64,000 nt of DNA from Viola odorata (lineage: Eukaryota; Streptophyta; Magnoliopsida; Malpighiales; Violaceae). The stretch covers positions 193,501 through 257,500 of the forward strand of contig OY829544.1 of the NCBI GenBank assembly GCA_963691705.1, given 5' to 3'. Within the stretch, counting starts at the first letter, position 1. Each line of letters starts with the position of its first letter. The translations under genes and the position numbers were made by a program. Positions 1 through 11,100 of the stretch are shown piece by piece. The notes beneath the pieces were generated by a model. It did not search any database and was not told the DNA's origin. It saw only the letters and a program-made list of their open reading frames with translations.

Positions 1-7
1 CCGATCA

Positions 8-16
8 ATTACAAAT
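8..16. repeat. Target-site duplication, left copy
   Basis: The 9-mer ATTACAAAT lies immediately outside the left TIR and is repeated exactly at 6148-6156. The bases beyond each copy differ, so the direct repeat is exactly 9 bp. Confidence 0.92.
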
Positions 17-251
17 GAGTAATGATATTTGGGAGGAATTCCCAAGAGGAATTCACAAGAGAAATGACGTGGCCACGTCATTCCGTAATTACAAGTTTGC
101 CATTGGGAGTAAATTTACCAAATTACCCCGTTTTCAAAATCCATACCCTCTCTTCCTTTCCCAATTTTTAGGGTTTATTGCTCTTCATTTGCTTCAAACG
201 GCTGCTGCTGCTCCGCTTCTTGCTTCATTTCTTTTCTTATTAAACAAATCC
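17..251 (+). repeat. MULE left terminal inverted repeat (235 bp)
   Basis: Starts GAGTAATGATATTTGGGAGG and matches the reverse complement of 5913-6147 with no length difference. I noticed one mismatch (A/G at 62). It contains the 20-bp palindrome AATGACGTGGCCACGTCATT at 63-82, with two divergent ACGT cores. Long TIRs usually carry the transposase binding site and promoter in Mutator elements. Confidence 0.93.
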
Positions 252-301
252 CCTCTCTTCCTCAGTCCGATCTAGGGTTCCTTGCAAGTTGCAATGCTCT
301 C

Positions 302-495
302 TCCTCTCCCTCCATTCGCGACCTCCCTTCCTCCCTCCTCCATTCGCGGCCTCCCTCCTCCATTCGCGATCTCCCTCCTCTCCATTCGCGGCCTCCCTCC
401 TCCATTCGCGACCTCCCTCCTCTCCATTCGCGACCTCCCTCCTCCATTCGCGGCCTCCCTCCTCTCCATTCGCGGCCTCCCCCTCCTCCATTCGC
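302..495. repeat. Subterminal minisatellite, CATTCGCG core, 9 copies
   Basis: CATTCGC cores start at 313, 341, 361, 383, 403, 425, 445, 467 and 489. After the first, longer spacing they alternate 20 and 22 bp, giving a 42-bp higher-order unit. Linkers are CT-rich (CCTCCCTCCT). A stray copy lies at 1187, inside the same element. The long ORFs here are by-products of the repeat. Confidence 0.9.
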
Positions 496-550
496 TTACA
501 TTAGCTTATGTCGCGGTGAAGATTTTGACAAAAATGGTGAGTGTGAGGTT

Positions 551-1442
551 TTGAGCTTGTGTTTTCCAGATTTGGTGCACATTTGGGTCATAGGTAAAGT
601 TGGGGACGATTTGGGATTGTTTTTCCCAGTTGTTAGTGCTAGGGATCGTGAAAGGCTGGTTAGTGAGGGTTGTACAGTTGGGTCGTTAGCTGGGGTTGTT
701 ATGATTGAGTGTCTTCTGCTCAGTCTGTGCTTGAAGTTTGGGTGTGGGATTTCAAGAGCAGAAATCCAGAAAGAGCTGTGTAGTTCTGCTGTTCTGGTGA
801 TTGAGGCCTTCCGTAGCTATCACTTTATTGGTAAGTATTGGTTCTTTTGTTTGAGCTGTTGATTGACTTGTAATGGTATGCTTAGCCTATGGCATGTTTA
901 AGCTATTGTTGTTTGTGTGTGGCTCAGATGTTGGATTTTTTGGTTAAATTTGTCTATGGCTCCAAGTCCAAAATTACTTCTTGTAATGGGCGTAATCATA
1001 TGTAAACTTGGTTTTTATAACATATTGTTTTCACGTAATTTGCTCTGGTTAGTAGATAGTGAGTAGGTCAGGTAGGTTGGTAATCTTGAATCCACCAAGT
1101 TTGATGTCATAGTCTTTTGCAATCCTTTTCTTCTTTTACTCTCAATTGTGATGTTCGTGGTTTTTGATTACTTGTTATCACTTGGCCATTCGCGGCCTCC
1201 CTTCCTGCCACTGCCTGTTGACTAGATGTGGAGTTATTTTACGCTTCTATTCTTTTATTGAGTATTGCAATATTGCTATGATGAAAATGAGGTTTGCTGA
1301 TTTTGATTTATTGTGCAGAGCTAATGCACAGCAGCCAAAGCTTGATGATTATTCTCAGTCGGTGGTGCTAGTAAAGATTGTCCTGTTTTCTGATCGCTTC
1401 CCTGTGGTATTGCAACTGACTACAAGCATCTCTCTCCCTTAA
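551..1442 (+). pseudogene. Captured gene fragment, two exon-like pieces, unidentified
   Basis: An open stretch ending at 830 reads like real protein (for example VIGKVGDDLGLFFPVVSARD, then ARDRERLVSEGCTVGSLAGV). It stops at a good donor (GTAAGT at 831). An acceptor at about 1317 (TTGTGCAG) precedes a second open stretch containing ANAQQPKLDDYSQSVVLVK. Lying inside a MULE next to another captured exon, it is best read as transduplicated host sequence. I do not recognise the parent gene. The stretch between the pieces (831-1317) looks like an intron. From about 1442 to 1735 I see nothing codable. Confidence 0.4.
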
Positions 1443-1938
1443 CTGTCATCAATTTATCTATGTGGAATATAGCTAGGATTTCTGTTATTGCTCTGCTAGT
1501 CATTAAATTGAAAGTGATTATGTGTGTTTTGATTGAGAGTGAGCCAGTTTTATTGGTTGAATTTTGTGGAAATGAATTTTGGAACTAGAATGCAACAGAA
1601 AAGAACTATTTCATAGTGATTGTTTTCGTTTCAATTAGGAGGTTTGCAGTTGTGGAAATGAGTAAGAGTGCAAGACGTGGGCTATTTTTATTTCTGAATA
1701 TCTAATTGTTTTTCCGTCTTGCTGGAGATTTGCCTGCTAATTCCCCCACCTCACTGGACTTATATCGTGCTTATGTATTTTGGCACCTGCCCTATTTATT
1801 CGTTCCGTCTTGCTGGAAATTTGGTATGTTACAACTTTAAGTTGTTGACTAATCAGATCTTCTAATTTGGTATTTGTCAATTTTCTCACGTAGTTTAAAC
1901 CGACACGAAACTTAAAAAACATATGAATCTTTTTATTT

Positions 1939-2021
1939 GGGACATAAAGTGCAAATAACTCAGGAAGACCACTAGTATAACCGTGGCCACCACACAATTT
2001 CCTACATTCCTCAACAACATC
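1939..2021 (-). pseudogene. Captured acyl-CoA oxidase exon fragment
   Basis: On the minus strand an acceptor (TTTGCAG) is followed at 2021 by codons for DVVEECRKLCGGHGY, then TSGLPELFALYVP. This matches the well-conserved GGHGY...SGLPELFAVYVP segment of plant peroxisomal acyl-CoA oxidases, closest in my memory to the long-chain ACX2 type. Similarity stops after YVP; the usual continuation is absent and about 200 bp of unrelated open frame follows. Only one exon edge is present, with no active-site region, so it cannot make an enzyme. It lies in the same orientation as the transposase and is typical transduplicated cargo of a MULE. 2030-2293 shows nothing further. Confidence 0.72.
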
Positions 2022-2293
2022 CTGCAAATGAAATATAATGCATCAAGCTAAATACCCAAAAATATTACCAACTAATCAAGAACCTGAAAGATGGGACTAG
2101 AGAAAAAGAAAATAAGTACGCTCATGAGTGCAATTTAGTGCTCAAAATAAAATGCCTAAAACAATACATAAAATGAACATCTCACTTTCTAAACAAATAT
2201 ATGTAATGTTGGAAACAAATAGGCCAGATTTTGAAAAGGACAAATAGGCCAGAATTATAAAAGGACAACATCCGCTTATGAAATCCTCTTGGC

Positions 2294-4913
2294 CTAAAAA
2301 CAACGTCGTGCTCTACTGTTACTGCAACCGGAGCATTTGAACCGTTTCATATGCTCTGCCCTAGCTGGAGTGATCTGAACACACTTCCCATGGAACCACA
2401 TCTCGCATATGTCACAGCAGATCCAGAATTCATCAGATGCATACTTATCCCCACAAGCAGCACATAACGTCTCTCCATGCTCATCCTCGTCTTCTTGAGC
2501 AACAGTTGCTGGTTCAGACGGTCCAAATACACTCTCTTGAGTTCCAAATTGAAATTCTGACTCAGAAAGATCTTTCTTGCCTTTCCTTGCTTTAACACTC
2601 TATTAGAAAAAAACATTATTGAGAAGTTAAACATCATATACATACAACTTTTAGAAAATACATTATTGAGAAGAAATAATTAACATAAAACCTTTGAGTT
2701 TTTCATACCATTTTATTTTTCATTTTCTGTTCTAGTGTTGACATTTTTCTTTTGGATGGGGGACGCCCTTTTGTTCGCACCTTCAAAGGACTCGTAAATC
2801 TTTGACAGTCTTCTGTCATGATCGTTGAAGAGGTTCCTGCGGACTGTTTTCTCCAATTAGGTGAATCATTGATCGAGAGTTTTGAAGCTGCCTCATCTAA
2901 GGAGCTCAGTAGACACTTATAATTCTCTACAGACTGAGATCCAACCTCTGCAACCTTAGCCCATTCCGAATTCAAATGATTGTATCTCACTCTACATTCA
3001 TCATCCCTGTCGTCATCATAACAATTCCTGACATATGTATGTCTGTGTCTAACATCCTTCCTCCAACGATGCAAGACATATTCAGATGGAACACGGTGTA
3101 TACCTTCCTGAATTAGCACCTTCACAATATGTCTGCAAATAATTCCTTTAAACTGAAACAGAAGGCATGAGCAGCATAAATCTGTATTCGACGGATCATA
3201 ATAAACAGAATATTTCACTTTTCTTCTCAATCCACACTCTTTGCTTTTCAACATTTCAGTTACAATAAATGTCGAAAATGAACCACACCTGTCAATTTCG
3301 TGAAAGGAATCATACAACAGTCATAATTAGCTGAAGTAAAAAGAGAAACTCTAAGAGCATAATGAAATTGATTCGCACCTGTCAATGGTGCCAATATTGA
3401 CGGACAACACACCCCGCACCTCATCCTGAAATAACCGAAACACTTCATTCGTGTAGACATCTTGAAACTGTTTCTCAAAGCTGTAATCAGTTATCAGAGG
3501 AATACAAGAATTGAACGAATCAAAATCTCCTTTCATTTCTTTCTCGATCTTACATTTCAATGCATTATCATACTGCTCTACAAACTGCTTTAAAGACGTC
3601 TTCGGACCAACATACCCATCGAAGAATGCATTCATACTTTCACTTCTTTGGGTTGTAGACATTCCGGCCCAAAAAATTCCTCTTACAAACACTGGAACCC
3701 AACGATGCCGATCTTCATATAAACCATTTAACCATGTATTTTCCTGCAGATCAAAATCATTAATCATGTTACCCCAAATCTCCTCAAATTCTGCCACCTC
3801 AATGGACTCGTAGACAACCTTTTTAAGCACTTTTTTAATTGACTTGTAATCATGACGTGATCCAAGCTTCTCAGGCAACTTCTTCATAATGTGCCATAGG
3901 CAAAGACGATGGTGAGAATTAGGGAAGACAAATTTGACAGCTTTTTGGATAGACCTGCATTGGTCAGTGATAATTGCATTTGGAGGATTTGACATGCACA
4001 TCAACCAAGCTTTAAACAACCAGATGTATGTATCCGCTTCTTCATTTGAGAGTAAACCACACCCCAATAGTACAGTCTGCCTATGGTGATTAACACCAAC
4101 AAATGGTGCAAAATGCATGTCATATCTATTAGTTAAGTACGTTGTATCAAACGATATGACATCACCAAAACTTTCATAAGCTGCTATAGATCGTGCATCT
4201 GCCCAAAATACATTTCTTAATCTACTGTCATCATCAATATCAAGCATATAGAAGAAATTAGGATTCCTTTGTTGCATCCGTGCAAAATACATGCTAAGTG
4301 ATGCTGCATCTCCAACTCCAAGCCTAATTTGTCTAACTTTCTGTAGATGATTTCTACAATCTCTCTCAGTAAATGTCAAATTCTCATACCCCCCTACTTC
4401 CACAGCCAAAGAATGAAAATTATTACTCACACGTATGCCTGCTTCATCATTTGTTTCAAGCCTCCTCTTCGCATACACATCAATGTTTTTATTACACTTA
4501 AAGAAACGTGCTTTTTTGGGACTCAACTCATGATTATGGTCAAGAATAATACGAGAAATTGTGAACACTCCTTCATCATTAATAATAGCGTTGATTTTAG
4601 CCTTACAACCAATTTTTCTTGATGGTCGTGGATTAAAAGCATTTTGGGCCTCAGATTTCCATTTACCTCCTCTACTACACTCAATAGAATAATACCTCGG
4701 CGTCCCATTATCATCTTTCTTCATACTTTTTCTCGTAATACCGAATCCCATTGCACGAGAATACTCAAGATAAAAATTGTAAACTTCTTCTTCTGAATTG
4801 AAGACCATACCTGACATCGGAATCAAACCCTCATCAGGTCCTGACATTTGACCCTCATCGCTTTGAGGTACAGACTCCCGTTGATGCTCATCATTTTGTG
4901 GGAAAAACTCCAT
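2294..4913 (-). CDS. MULE transposase, FAR1-type, with C-terminal ALFIN-like PHD finger
   Basis: Three exons on the minus strand: 4913-3379, 3288-2709 and 2599-2294 (phases agree; 806 residues). Introns are GT-AG, of 90 and 109 bp. Domains in order: FAR1 DNA-binding zinc-finger region (about 35-135, ending DHNHEL); MULE transposase core (about 250-460) with acidic residues in SFDTTY (D256) and IITDQ (D317), CLWH (C338, H341) and RSESMN; SWIM zinc finger (C550, C552, C562, H564); and, encoded by the last exon, an acidic linker and a complete C4HC3 PHD finger (C751, C754, C767, C770, H775, C778, C794, C797) reading [10 protein letters not shown] and WFHGKC, then ITPARAEH. That PHD is the ALFIN-LIKE type. 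Expected role: binds the TIRs and catalyses excision and insertion in the nucleus. A domesticated FAR1/FRS gene is the alternative, but flanking TIRs and a target duplication argue for a transposase. Domain fusion is seen in the sequence; chromatin targeting is inferred. Confidence 0.9.
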
Positions 4914-5724
4914 TACCTCCTAAAAACAACGAATTCATTAGTTGATGAAGGTTGAAAATTAAAATTGAAAGCACCAGTCCTAACATTAAGCAAAGCTAGA
5001 AAAGGAAAAAAATAAGAAAAAAATAAGTAATATCAACTTGTCACTTGTTAATTAGGCTATTTTATATTTTATCCCGTTGAATAATAATTATCCATTACGT
5101 TTTTACTATTTTAGTCTGTAGTTACTATAAAATTAATATAAGCAAGCAATCAGGTGTTTTGAATTACTATAATTCATCTTTAATAATTCCCTAAAAATCT
5201 TTATTGTTGATAATTGTTATTATCATTACTCACTATTGTTCCAATTAATTATTTCTCAACATAGCTTATATTTCATATGTTTATATACTAACAATACACT
5301 AAAAATAGAATATTGTATTAATTTAATATTAATAATATATCTGCATTTCTTAGTTTTTAATGGTAAAATAAAACATTTTCCATTTTCGGATTCTTTCATA
5401 TTTTTTTAAATATTATCATGATTTTTTATAGTTTTTAATATAAGAAATTATTTTTTAAAGCACCGTAAGATTTTCAATTACAAATTCTAACAGAGGGCCA
5501 TATCATCTAGTTGCAAATGGAGCCACTCATGACTTCCTAGACACTTTCTTTTTTTTCCATTATACTATAACTCATGTACAAAAAAAAAACTAATTCGACT
5601 AAAATATTATCCATTTTGAGATAAATAATCAAAATTTGAACCTTACTAACTATCGATTATAATTTATAATATTTATAAACCAAATTTTAATAAACTCCAA
5701 TATTTTTATTTTTATTTAAACCAC

Positions 5725-5758
<34 letters not shown>

Positions 5759-5912
5759 GGTTATATTTTCATACACATAACATTTCATTTTCAAAACTAA
5801 AATAACGGAGGAAGAGGAAGAGGAAAATTACCAAGAGGATTTGTTTAATAAGAAAAGAAATGAAGCAGCAAGAGGAGCAGAGGAAAAGAAATGAAGCAGC
5901 AAGAAGAGCAGA
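4914..5912. other. MULE interior upstream of transposase, AT-rich, no gene
   Basis: AT-rich DNA between the transposase start and the right TIR, with no credible coding sequence. It holds a short ACATAC microsatellite at about 5724-5757 and tandem copies of TIR-edge sequence at 5838-5912. By position it includes the transposase 5' leader; I could not identify a convincing TATA box. Confidence 0.6.
5724..5757. repeat. (ACATAC)n microsatellite
   Basis: About five tandem ACATAC/CATACA units, ending in an ACACAC stretch, inside the MULE upstream of the transposase. Confidence 0.85.
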
Positions 5913-6147
5913 GGATTTGTTTAATAAGAAAAGAAATGAAGCAAGAAGCGGAGCAGCAGCAGCCGTTTGAAGCAAATGAAGAGCAATAAACCCTAAAAAT
6001 TGGGAAAGGAAGAGAGGGTATGGATTTTGAAAACGGGGTAATTTGGTAAATTTACTCCCAATGGCAAACTTGTAATTACGGAATGACGTGGCCACGTCAT
6101 TCCTCTTGTGAATTCCTCTTGGGAATTCCTCCCAAATATCATTACTC
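5913..6147 (-). repeat. MULE right terminal inverted repeat (235 bp)
   Basis: Inverted copy of 17-251. The 20-bp palindrome recurs at 6082-6101. Just inside it (5838-5912), stretches of the TIR's inner edge (an ATTTGTTTAATAAG segment and an AAGAAATGAAGCAGCAAGA segment) are repeated in tandem, so this end has been extended by local duplication. It lies upstream of the transposase gene and may contain its promoter. Confidence 0.93.
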
Positions 6148-6156
6148 ATTACAAAT
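6148..6156. repeat. Target-site duplication, right copy
   Basis: Exact second copy of ATTACAAAT, directly outside the right TIR. It fixes the element boundary at 6147. Confidence 0.92.
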
Positions 6157-7250
6157 TCCTCATTCGATCCAAATTAACCCAAAATTAAATCTCTCTGTCA
6201 AATTAATTCAAAAACCATCTCTGCTAAATTCCAAATCCTTCCCAAACCAATTAAATCAATCACAAATTCAACCAAAATCCAAATCCTGCACAAACCAATT
6301 AAATCAATCACAAATTCAACCAAAATCCATCTCTGCCAAATTCCAAATCAAAAGCCATCTCCCTGCCAAAATCCAAATCAAATCCACCTCTGCCAAATTA
6401 ATTCAAAAACTCTCTCTGTCAAATTAATATCCAAAATTAAACCAATTTCCTTACCAACTACCCAAAAACCAATCTCCAGCCATCTCCTCATCAAACTGTC
6501 CAAAAAACCAAACTTCCGGCCACCCACTACCGATCCACCCAAACTGCCCAAAATCCAAACCTCCAATCTTACCCAAAACCGATCCGCCCAGCTATCATCA
6601 CCATCTCCAAACCAGCCATCCACCCAACCACAGTCAAACCGCCATCGCCGACCGGTCACCAAACCCGAGCCATCACCACTGCCGATCCACTCAATCAACC
6701 ATCGATCTAAACTATCTTCTCAACCGTCCCAACCAAGCGAAGAAGAAAGAAATAAAATAGAAAAGAAACAGAGAAGAAAAGAAATGAGAGGAAAGGAAAG
6801 AAAATTAATAGAAATAGAGGAAGAATGAGGTTGCGGCAATAAAAGAAAAGAGAAAAGGAAGAAAAAGAAATAAAAGAAAAGAGAAAAGGAAAGAAAAAAG
6901 AAAGGAAGAGGAGAGGAGTGAGCAGCATAAATAAGAAAGGAAAAAAGAGAGATTTGATTTGTCTGATTTTGGTTCAGGGAAGAAGAAGAAGGAAAAAAAG
7001 AAAAGAGAAGAGAAGGAAAAGGAAAAAAGGAAAAAAATAATTAATTAACATTGCCACATCTGTGATGACGTGTCAGTCTACGTGGCATGCCACATCGGCA
7101 CTTAATTGTTGACGGTGCACGGAGTTAGTAGGAGGTACCAAATGTGTCATATGTTTTAAGTATAGGTGTCTTTTAAATTATTTTACAAATACAGGTGCTA
7201 AATGTTTCAATCAATACAAGTACAGGTGCCAATTTTATGTTTAAACCATA
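6157..7250. other. Degenerate repeat-derived flank, no gene
   Basis: Starts with pyrimidine/A-rich DNA containing a 48-bp unit repeated twice (about 6233-6328; AAACCAATTAAATCAATC recurs at 6244 and 6292). A purine-rich tract follows (about 6720-7030). At 7050-7130 there is a GC-richer motif cluster (GACGTGTCAGTCTACGTGGC, then ATGCCACATCGGCAC, then GGAGTTAG). The last resembles the end of a transposon and shares motifs with the TIRs at 17909 and 21764. It probably belongs to an older element into which the MULE inserted; no partner end is inside the window. Confidence 0.45.
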
Positions 7251-8123
7251 GAAGAAAACGGGAAAAAGAGTACAGGAAGAAAACTTGGACTCCGTCCTTT
7301 TTACGAAGGAGAGCAGTTGACTGTGCAAACAATTAGCAAGAGGCAATAAGCTTAGCTGTCATTACCCAACTACTCAATGGCGGCGGATGGATCTGTTGGC
7401 GCGTAGTAACCAGTTATATTATATACCAAGGATTTCCCAGCAGGATTTCCCATCTGGAGGGCTTTTTTTTTTGCGTGCGTCTGCTAAGTTCCAGTCAAAG
7501 AAAAAATATTGATATTAGGAGTTAAGCTGAGGAAACTCTTTGTTTCCGCGGAAAATTGAATTCCGTGGACAGAGACCAAGCACGTCTTCTTCGCATCTCT
7601 CAGGATCTCTTTGTTGATATATATAAGACGGATTTCAAGTCCCTTCTTGATGCCAACTGCAAACAGGAATGGTTATCTACCCGTAGAACATGCCCAACCG
7701 TCATCATCTAATAGACTTGACTGTTAGGGCTAATACTAACACAACACCTACTTTATGGCAACACAAAAAACCCTCTCATGCCAACCACAAAGATACAACG
7801 CTGTACTGCGCCCCGTACTTTTTACTTCCTCCCCTCGTGACTTTATTTGTATCTCGAGTGACTTCCCTCGTGTCTCAATGGGCGTCGCACCAATATCTTT
7901 AGTGGATGAAGAACTTGAGCTCACCTGAGTAAAACATCTGCAACTATCATGGGTACCTACCTCTTAAACTATAATCACCTCTTCGTATATATATCCATCC
8001 TACTAGGACCTCAAAATCAATAAAAGGCTTATGTGATAAGTAGAAAATAAAAAATTACAAAAGTAATAACATATCAACTTGTCCTTCAAAAGAAAGGGAG
8101 AAAAAGAGCATCAACTTGATTCA
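7251..8123. other. Intergenic, no feature seen
   Basis: No supported gene, tandem repeat or TIR pair. It is the 3' flank of the NOC4-like gene, so its proximal part is expected to hold that gene's 3' UTR. Confidence 0.5.
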
Positions 8124-11100
8124 TCAACATTCCACCCGCTGGCGTTTTGTGCGGCTCACCTCATTTCCCTCGTGGATATTTAACAAACCATTCTCCCCAT
8201 CCTTCTCCCCTTGATATTTGAAGGTCCAACCAGCAAAATCAGAATCGGAAAATAAAGATGAAGGACTTGCCTTATAGAATGCCAGAGGGGCCTGTTTTAC
8301 CCTTCTCCTCATCTGCAATTTAGAATCATTTACAGTCATTAAGCAAAGCATAAAGAATCACAGTCATAAAAAACAACCCACTCCCCACAACTCTGCTCAT
8401 GGTTCAGATCCTCAGTTAACAAATTGACAAACATTTCCAGTTTCAGCCTTCTTTTTGTGATGACATGGCAGTAAAAAAAAGGTTATGCAACAGTGATGAC
8501 ACAAAGTATAGTAGTGGCCTTTGGTGGAACGAACGCCAAAATGAACAATAGAGACATTAGGATACACCAAAAAAGCAGATAGCTGAATGCTCGATTTCAG
8601 GAAGAGCAGTATAAAGTCAAAATGGGCAATTGTTGTAAACAAATTGCATGTTATGTATTCACGCTTCGAACTACAACTCATAACAAGGCTTCTGCAAAAT
8701 AATGTGCATGGATAATATTACCTCCTGTCCAAATATCGTCCTGTATGAACCAGAACAAAAATCCTCGATATCAACTTCAGTGGTTTTAGCCCTAACAGTC
8801 AAGTCATTCTCAAGGGACAGAACAAACCTAACAAAGCAGGAAAAATAGCATAAGGATCATATGAGCAGGGTTCAATGATCTAGCATGAATGACAACAATA
8901 CATACCTTGAAACAGGAGGACAATAGTGGTGACGGAGGTTGTCAATTTCCCACAGAGAACTTCCTGTTGATTTTCGATTTTGGTTAATACACAAAATAAC
9001 AGTAACAAATTCGAAGGTATCAATGGAAAATTCAGTTTTAAAAAATAAATAAGAAAAAGAGTTAAAAGGAGTTTTGATGCATTGGTGAATAAGAGGTGAC
9101 TACATCAAATGCAAAATAGATGGCAAACAATACTTACTCAAGGCATGAGACTTTGCAGGGTTGCTTTCATTGTTGTCGAAATGATCAGTGCCAGGTTTTG
9201 TGGAAGAAATACCCACCCCAGTTCCAGAGCCATCAATACTTCCTGCATTCCCCTTTTCTGTTCCTGAGTTATCATTTGCACTTCCATAACCTTCTTCCTG
9301 AAAAGTAAACATAGATGTCCATGATTGACTTGGAAATGCAGTTTTCTCTCTATTTTTGTCTACAATTATATGGAACCATTTTTGTTTTAGTAAACATACA
9401 AGTATAACTTGCAGCATAGCATTAGAGTAAACATCAATTTGAAGAAAAGAGATTTAAATGATACAGAAAATATTCAATGTGAAATACAAGAACAGCACGC
9501 TCGAACAAATAACCAAAAGAAATCAGAAAGTGATTATTCTGCATTGTTCATGAGACCGCTACCTGATGCACCAAACAGTTGATTGAAGGATGTCTTCGTA
9601 AAAGGTTGTGAACCAATGCAATAATAACCAAAGCTCCTGAAGGAGGGACCACAAGTGCCAATCTACTCAACTTCTTAGCAAAAGAAGCAGCCAAGTATGC
9701 TGGAAGAAGTGGAGATTTTAGGCAAATATCAAGAAGCTGCAGCAAGACAATAAATAGCACATTAAAATACTTAACATCAAAAGATCAAAGGAGAGCAGCA
9801 GTTCTGTGTGGTATCTTCTTGTGCGTAGATTTGGGTTCACAGAACTTGTGAGGGTGTTTACCAACTTCAGGACCATGAAGAGTCATGTTAATGCCAAGTG
9901 TCCTTAATGCTTTGTTTTGAATTTATACATAATCATTGATCAAAATCACCTTATGTCAAATGAACTATCAAAGCATCAAAGGTTGAGCATGCATGTTAGT
10001 AATCTAACTGAAGCAGACAGACACCCACATCCTCCATGCCGCACAAACCAAACTAATATCAGCATGTTTTACAGGAGCATAATCATCAAAAATTAGAAAA
10101 GGGTCCATCAACAAGGAGGTGTTTTACAATTTTTGCATTTCCGAAAGCCGATAGTTTTTTCTTTGGTATGCATTTATGGACCAAACATACTCTTACACTA
10201 CCAATAGATCTGACACATCTCCGTCATTACCTGAAAAAACTTTGCCCTATGTTTCGCCAAGAAGATAGAAGGTAACAGAAGTGCATATAGTTTTTCATAG
10301 AAGTTGGGATACTCTAAACCGTGGTCAGACATTAGAATGAAGAGACTGCTTAGGGCCATGACACTGACGACACCTCCGATGTCATATGACCTTGTTAAGA
10401 AGTCACTGCATTGCAATGTATCAATGGGATTAAGTCATAAAAAACGATGGGGCACCACAACCACAAAGAAAAAGAGTTGCCAACATACTGTACTGTGTGA
10501 TTGACATGGAAACAACTTTCATAGATTGGTGGGGCAAACTCAAAGAATGAAGCAAGAGCCTAACTAAATAACAAAATTACTAAGCCTACATATCAGAGGG
10601 ATTTCCCGTCAGGATTCCCTAACATAGAGCCTGCAGAATTAGTAATGAAAAAGAAGGCTACATCTGATGCTTAAATAGAAGTATGGCAAAAGCATAGCTT
10701 TTAGATAGAAGAAAAGACACTGCTTAATGCACCCTTTATGATATGCAACCCCATACCTGGAAGCATAAGCATCTTCATTAGGCATTGGGGTCTAAGAGGA
10801 TTACCTCCTTGTATACTTCAAGTGGAAGGGGTAATCTAAGAAATGAAATCCATGCCTTTGTTAACTTTAGTTTGATCTTTTTGGCTAATCTTGCATTAGA
10901 TAAAACCTGAATAACACAACTGCAAAATGGGTAATTGCACAAAAGGTATGCCAGAAGTAGGCAATTGACAAGCAAAAGCAAAATAAAATAAAATGCCTGC
11001 ATGAGCAAATAATTACTTACCTTATCAGTATGATTCTCACTAATAATGTGTTTATTTTTGGTTTTATGGGGCTTAGAAAGGTCTTGTGATTCACCTGCTT

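Larger units (their letters stand above)
17..6147 (-). mobile_element. Complete Mutator-like element (FAR1/Jittery-type MULE)
   Basis: A 6.1-kb DNA transposon. Its ends are inverted repeats (17-251 and 5913-6147) and it is flanked by a perfect 9-bp direct repeat, ATTACAAAT, at 8-16 and 6148-6156; a 9-bp duplication is the hallmark of the Mutator superfamily. On the minus strand it carries an apparently uninterrupted FAR1-type transposase gene (4913 to 2294). The left interior holds pieces of host genes, including an acyl-CoA oxidase exon (1939-2021) and an unidentified spliced fragment (551 to about 1440). Intact coding, nearly identical TIRs and an unmutated target duplication indicate a recent insertion, so the element may be autonomous. 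Activity is inferred and not shown. Confidence 0.93.

Noticed and set aside
15..275. ORF in the MULE left end, repeated in the right end
   Set aside because: The identical peptide at both ends is simply the inverted repeat translated; no gene is implied.
240..554. Six overlapping ORFs with repetitive Gly-Arg-Glu or Pro-Ser-Leu peptides
   Set aside because: They are translations of the minisatellite at 302-495 in different frames.
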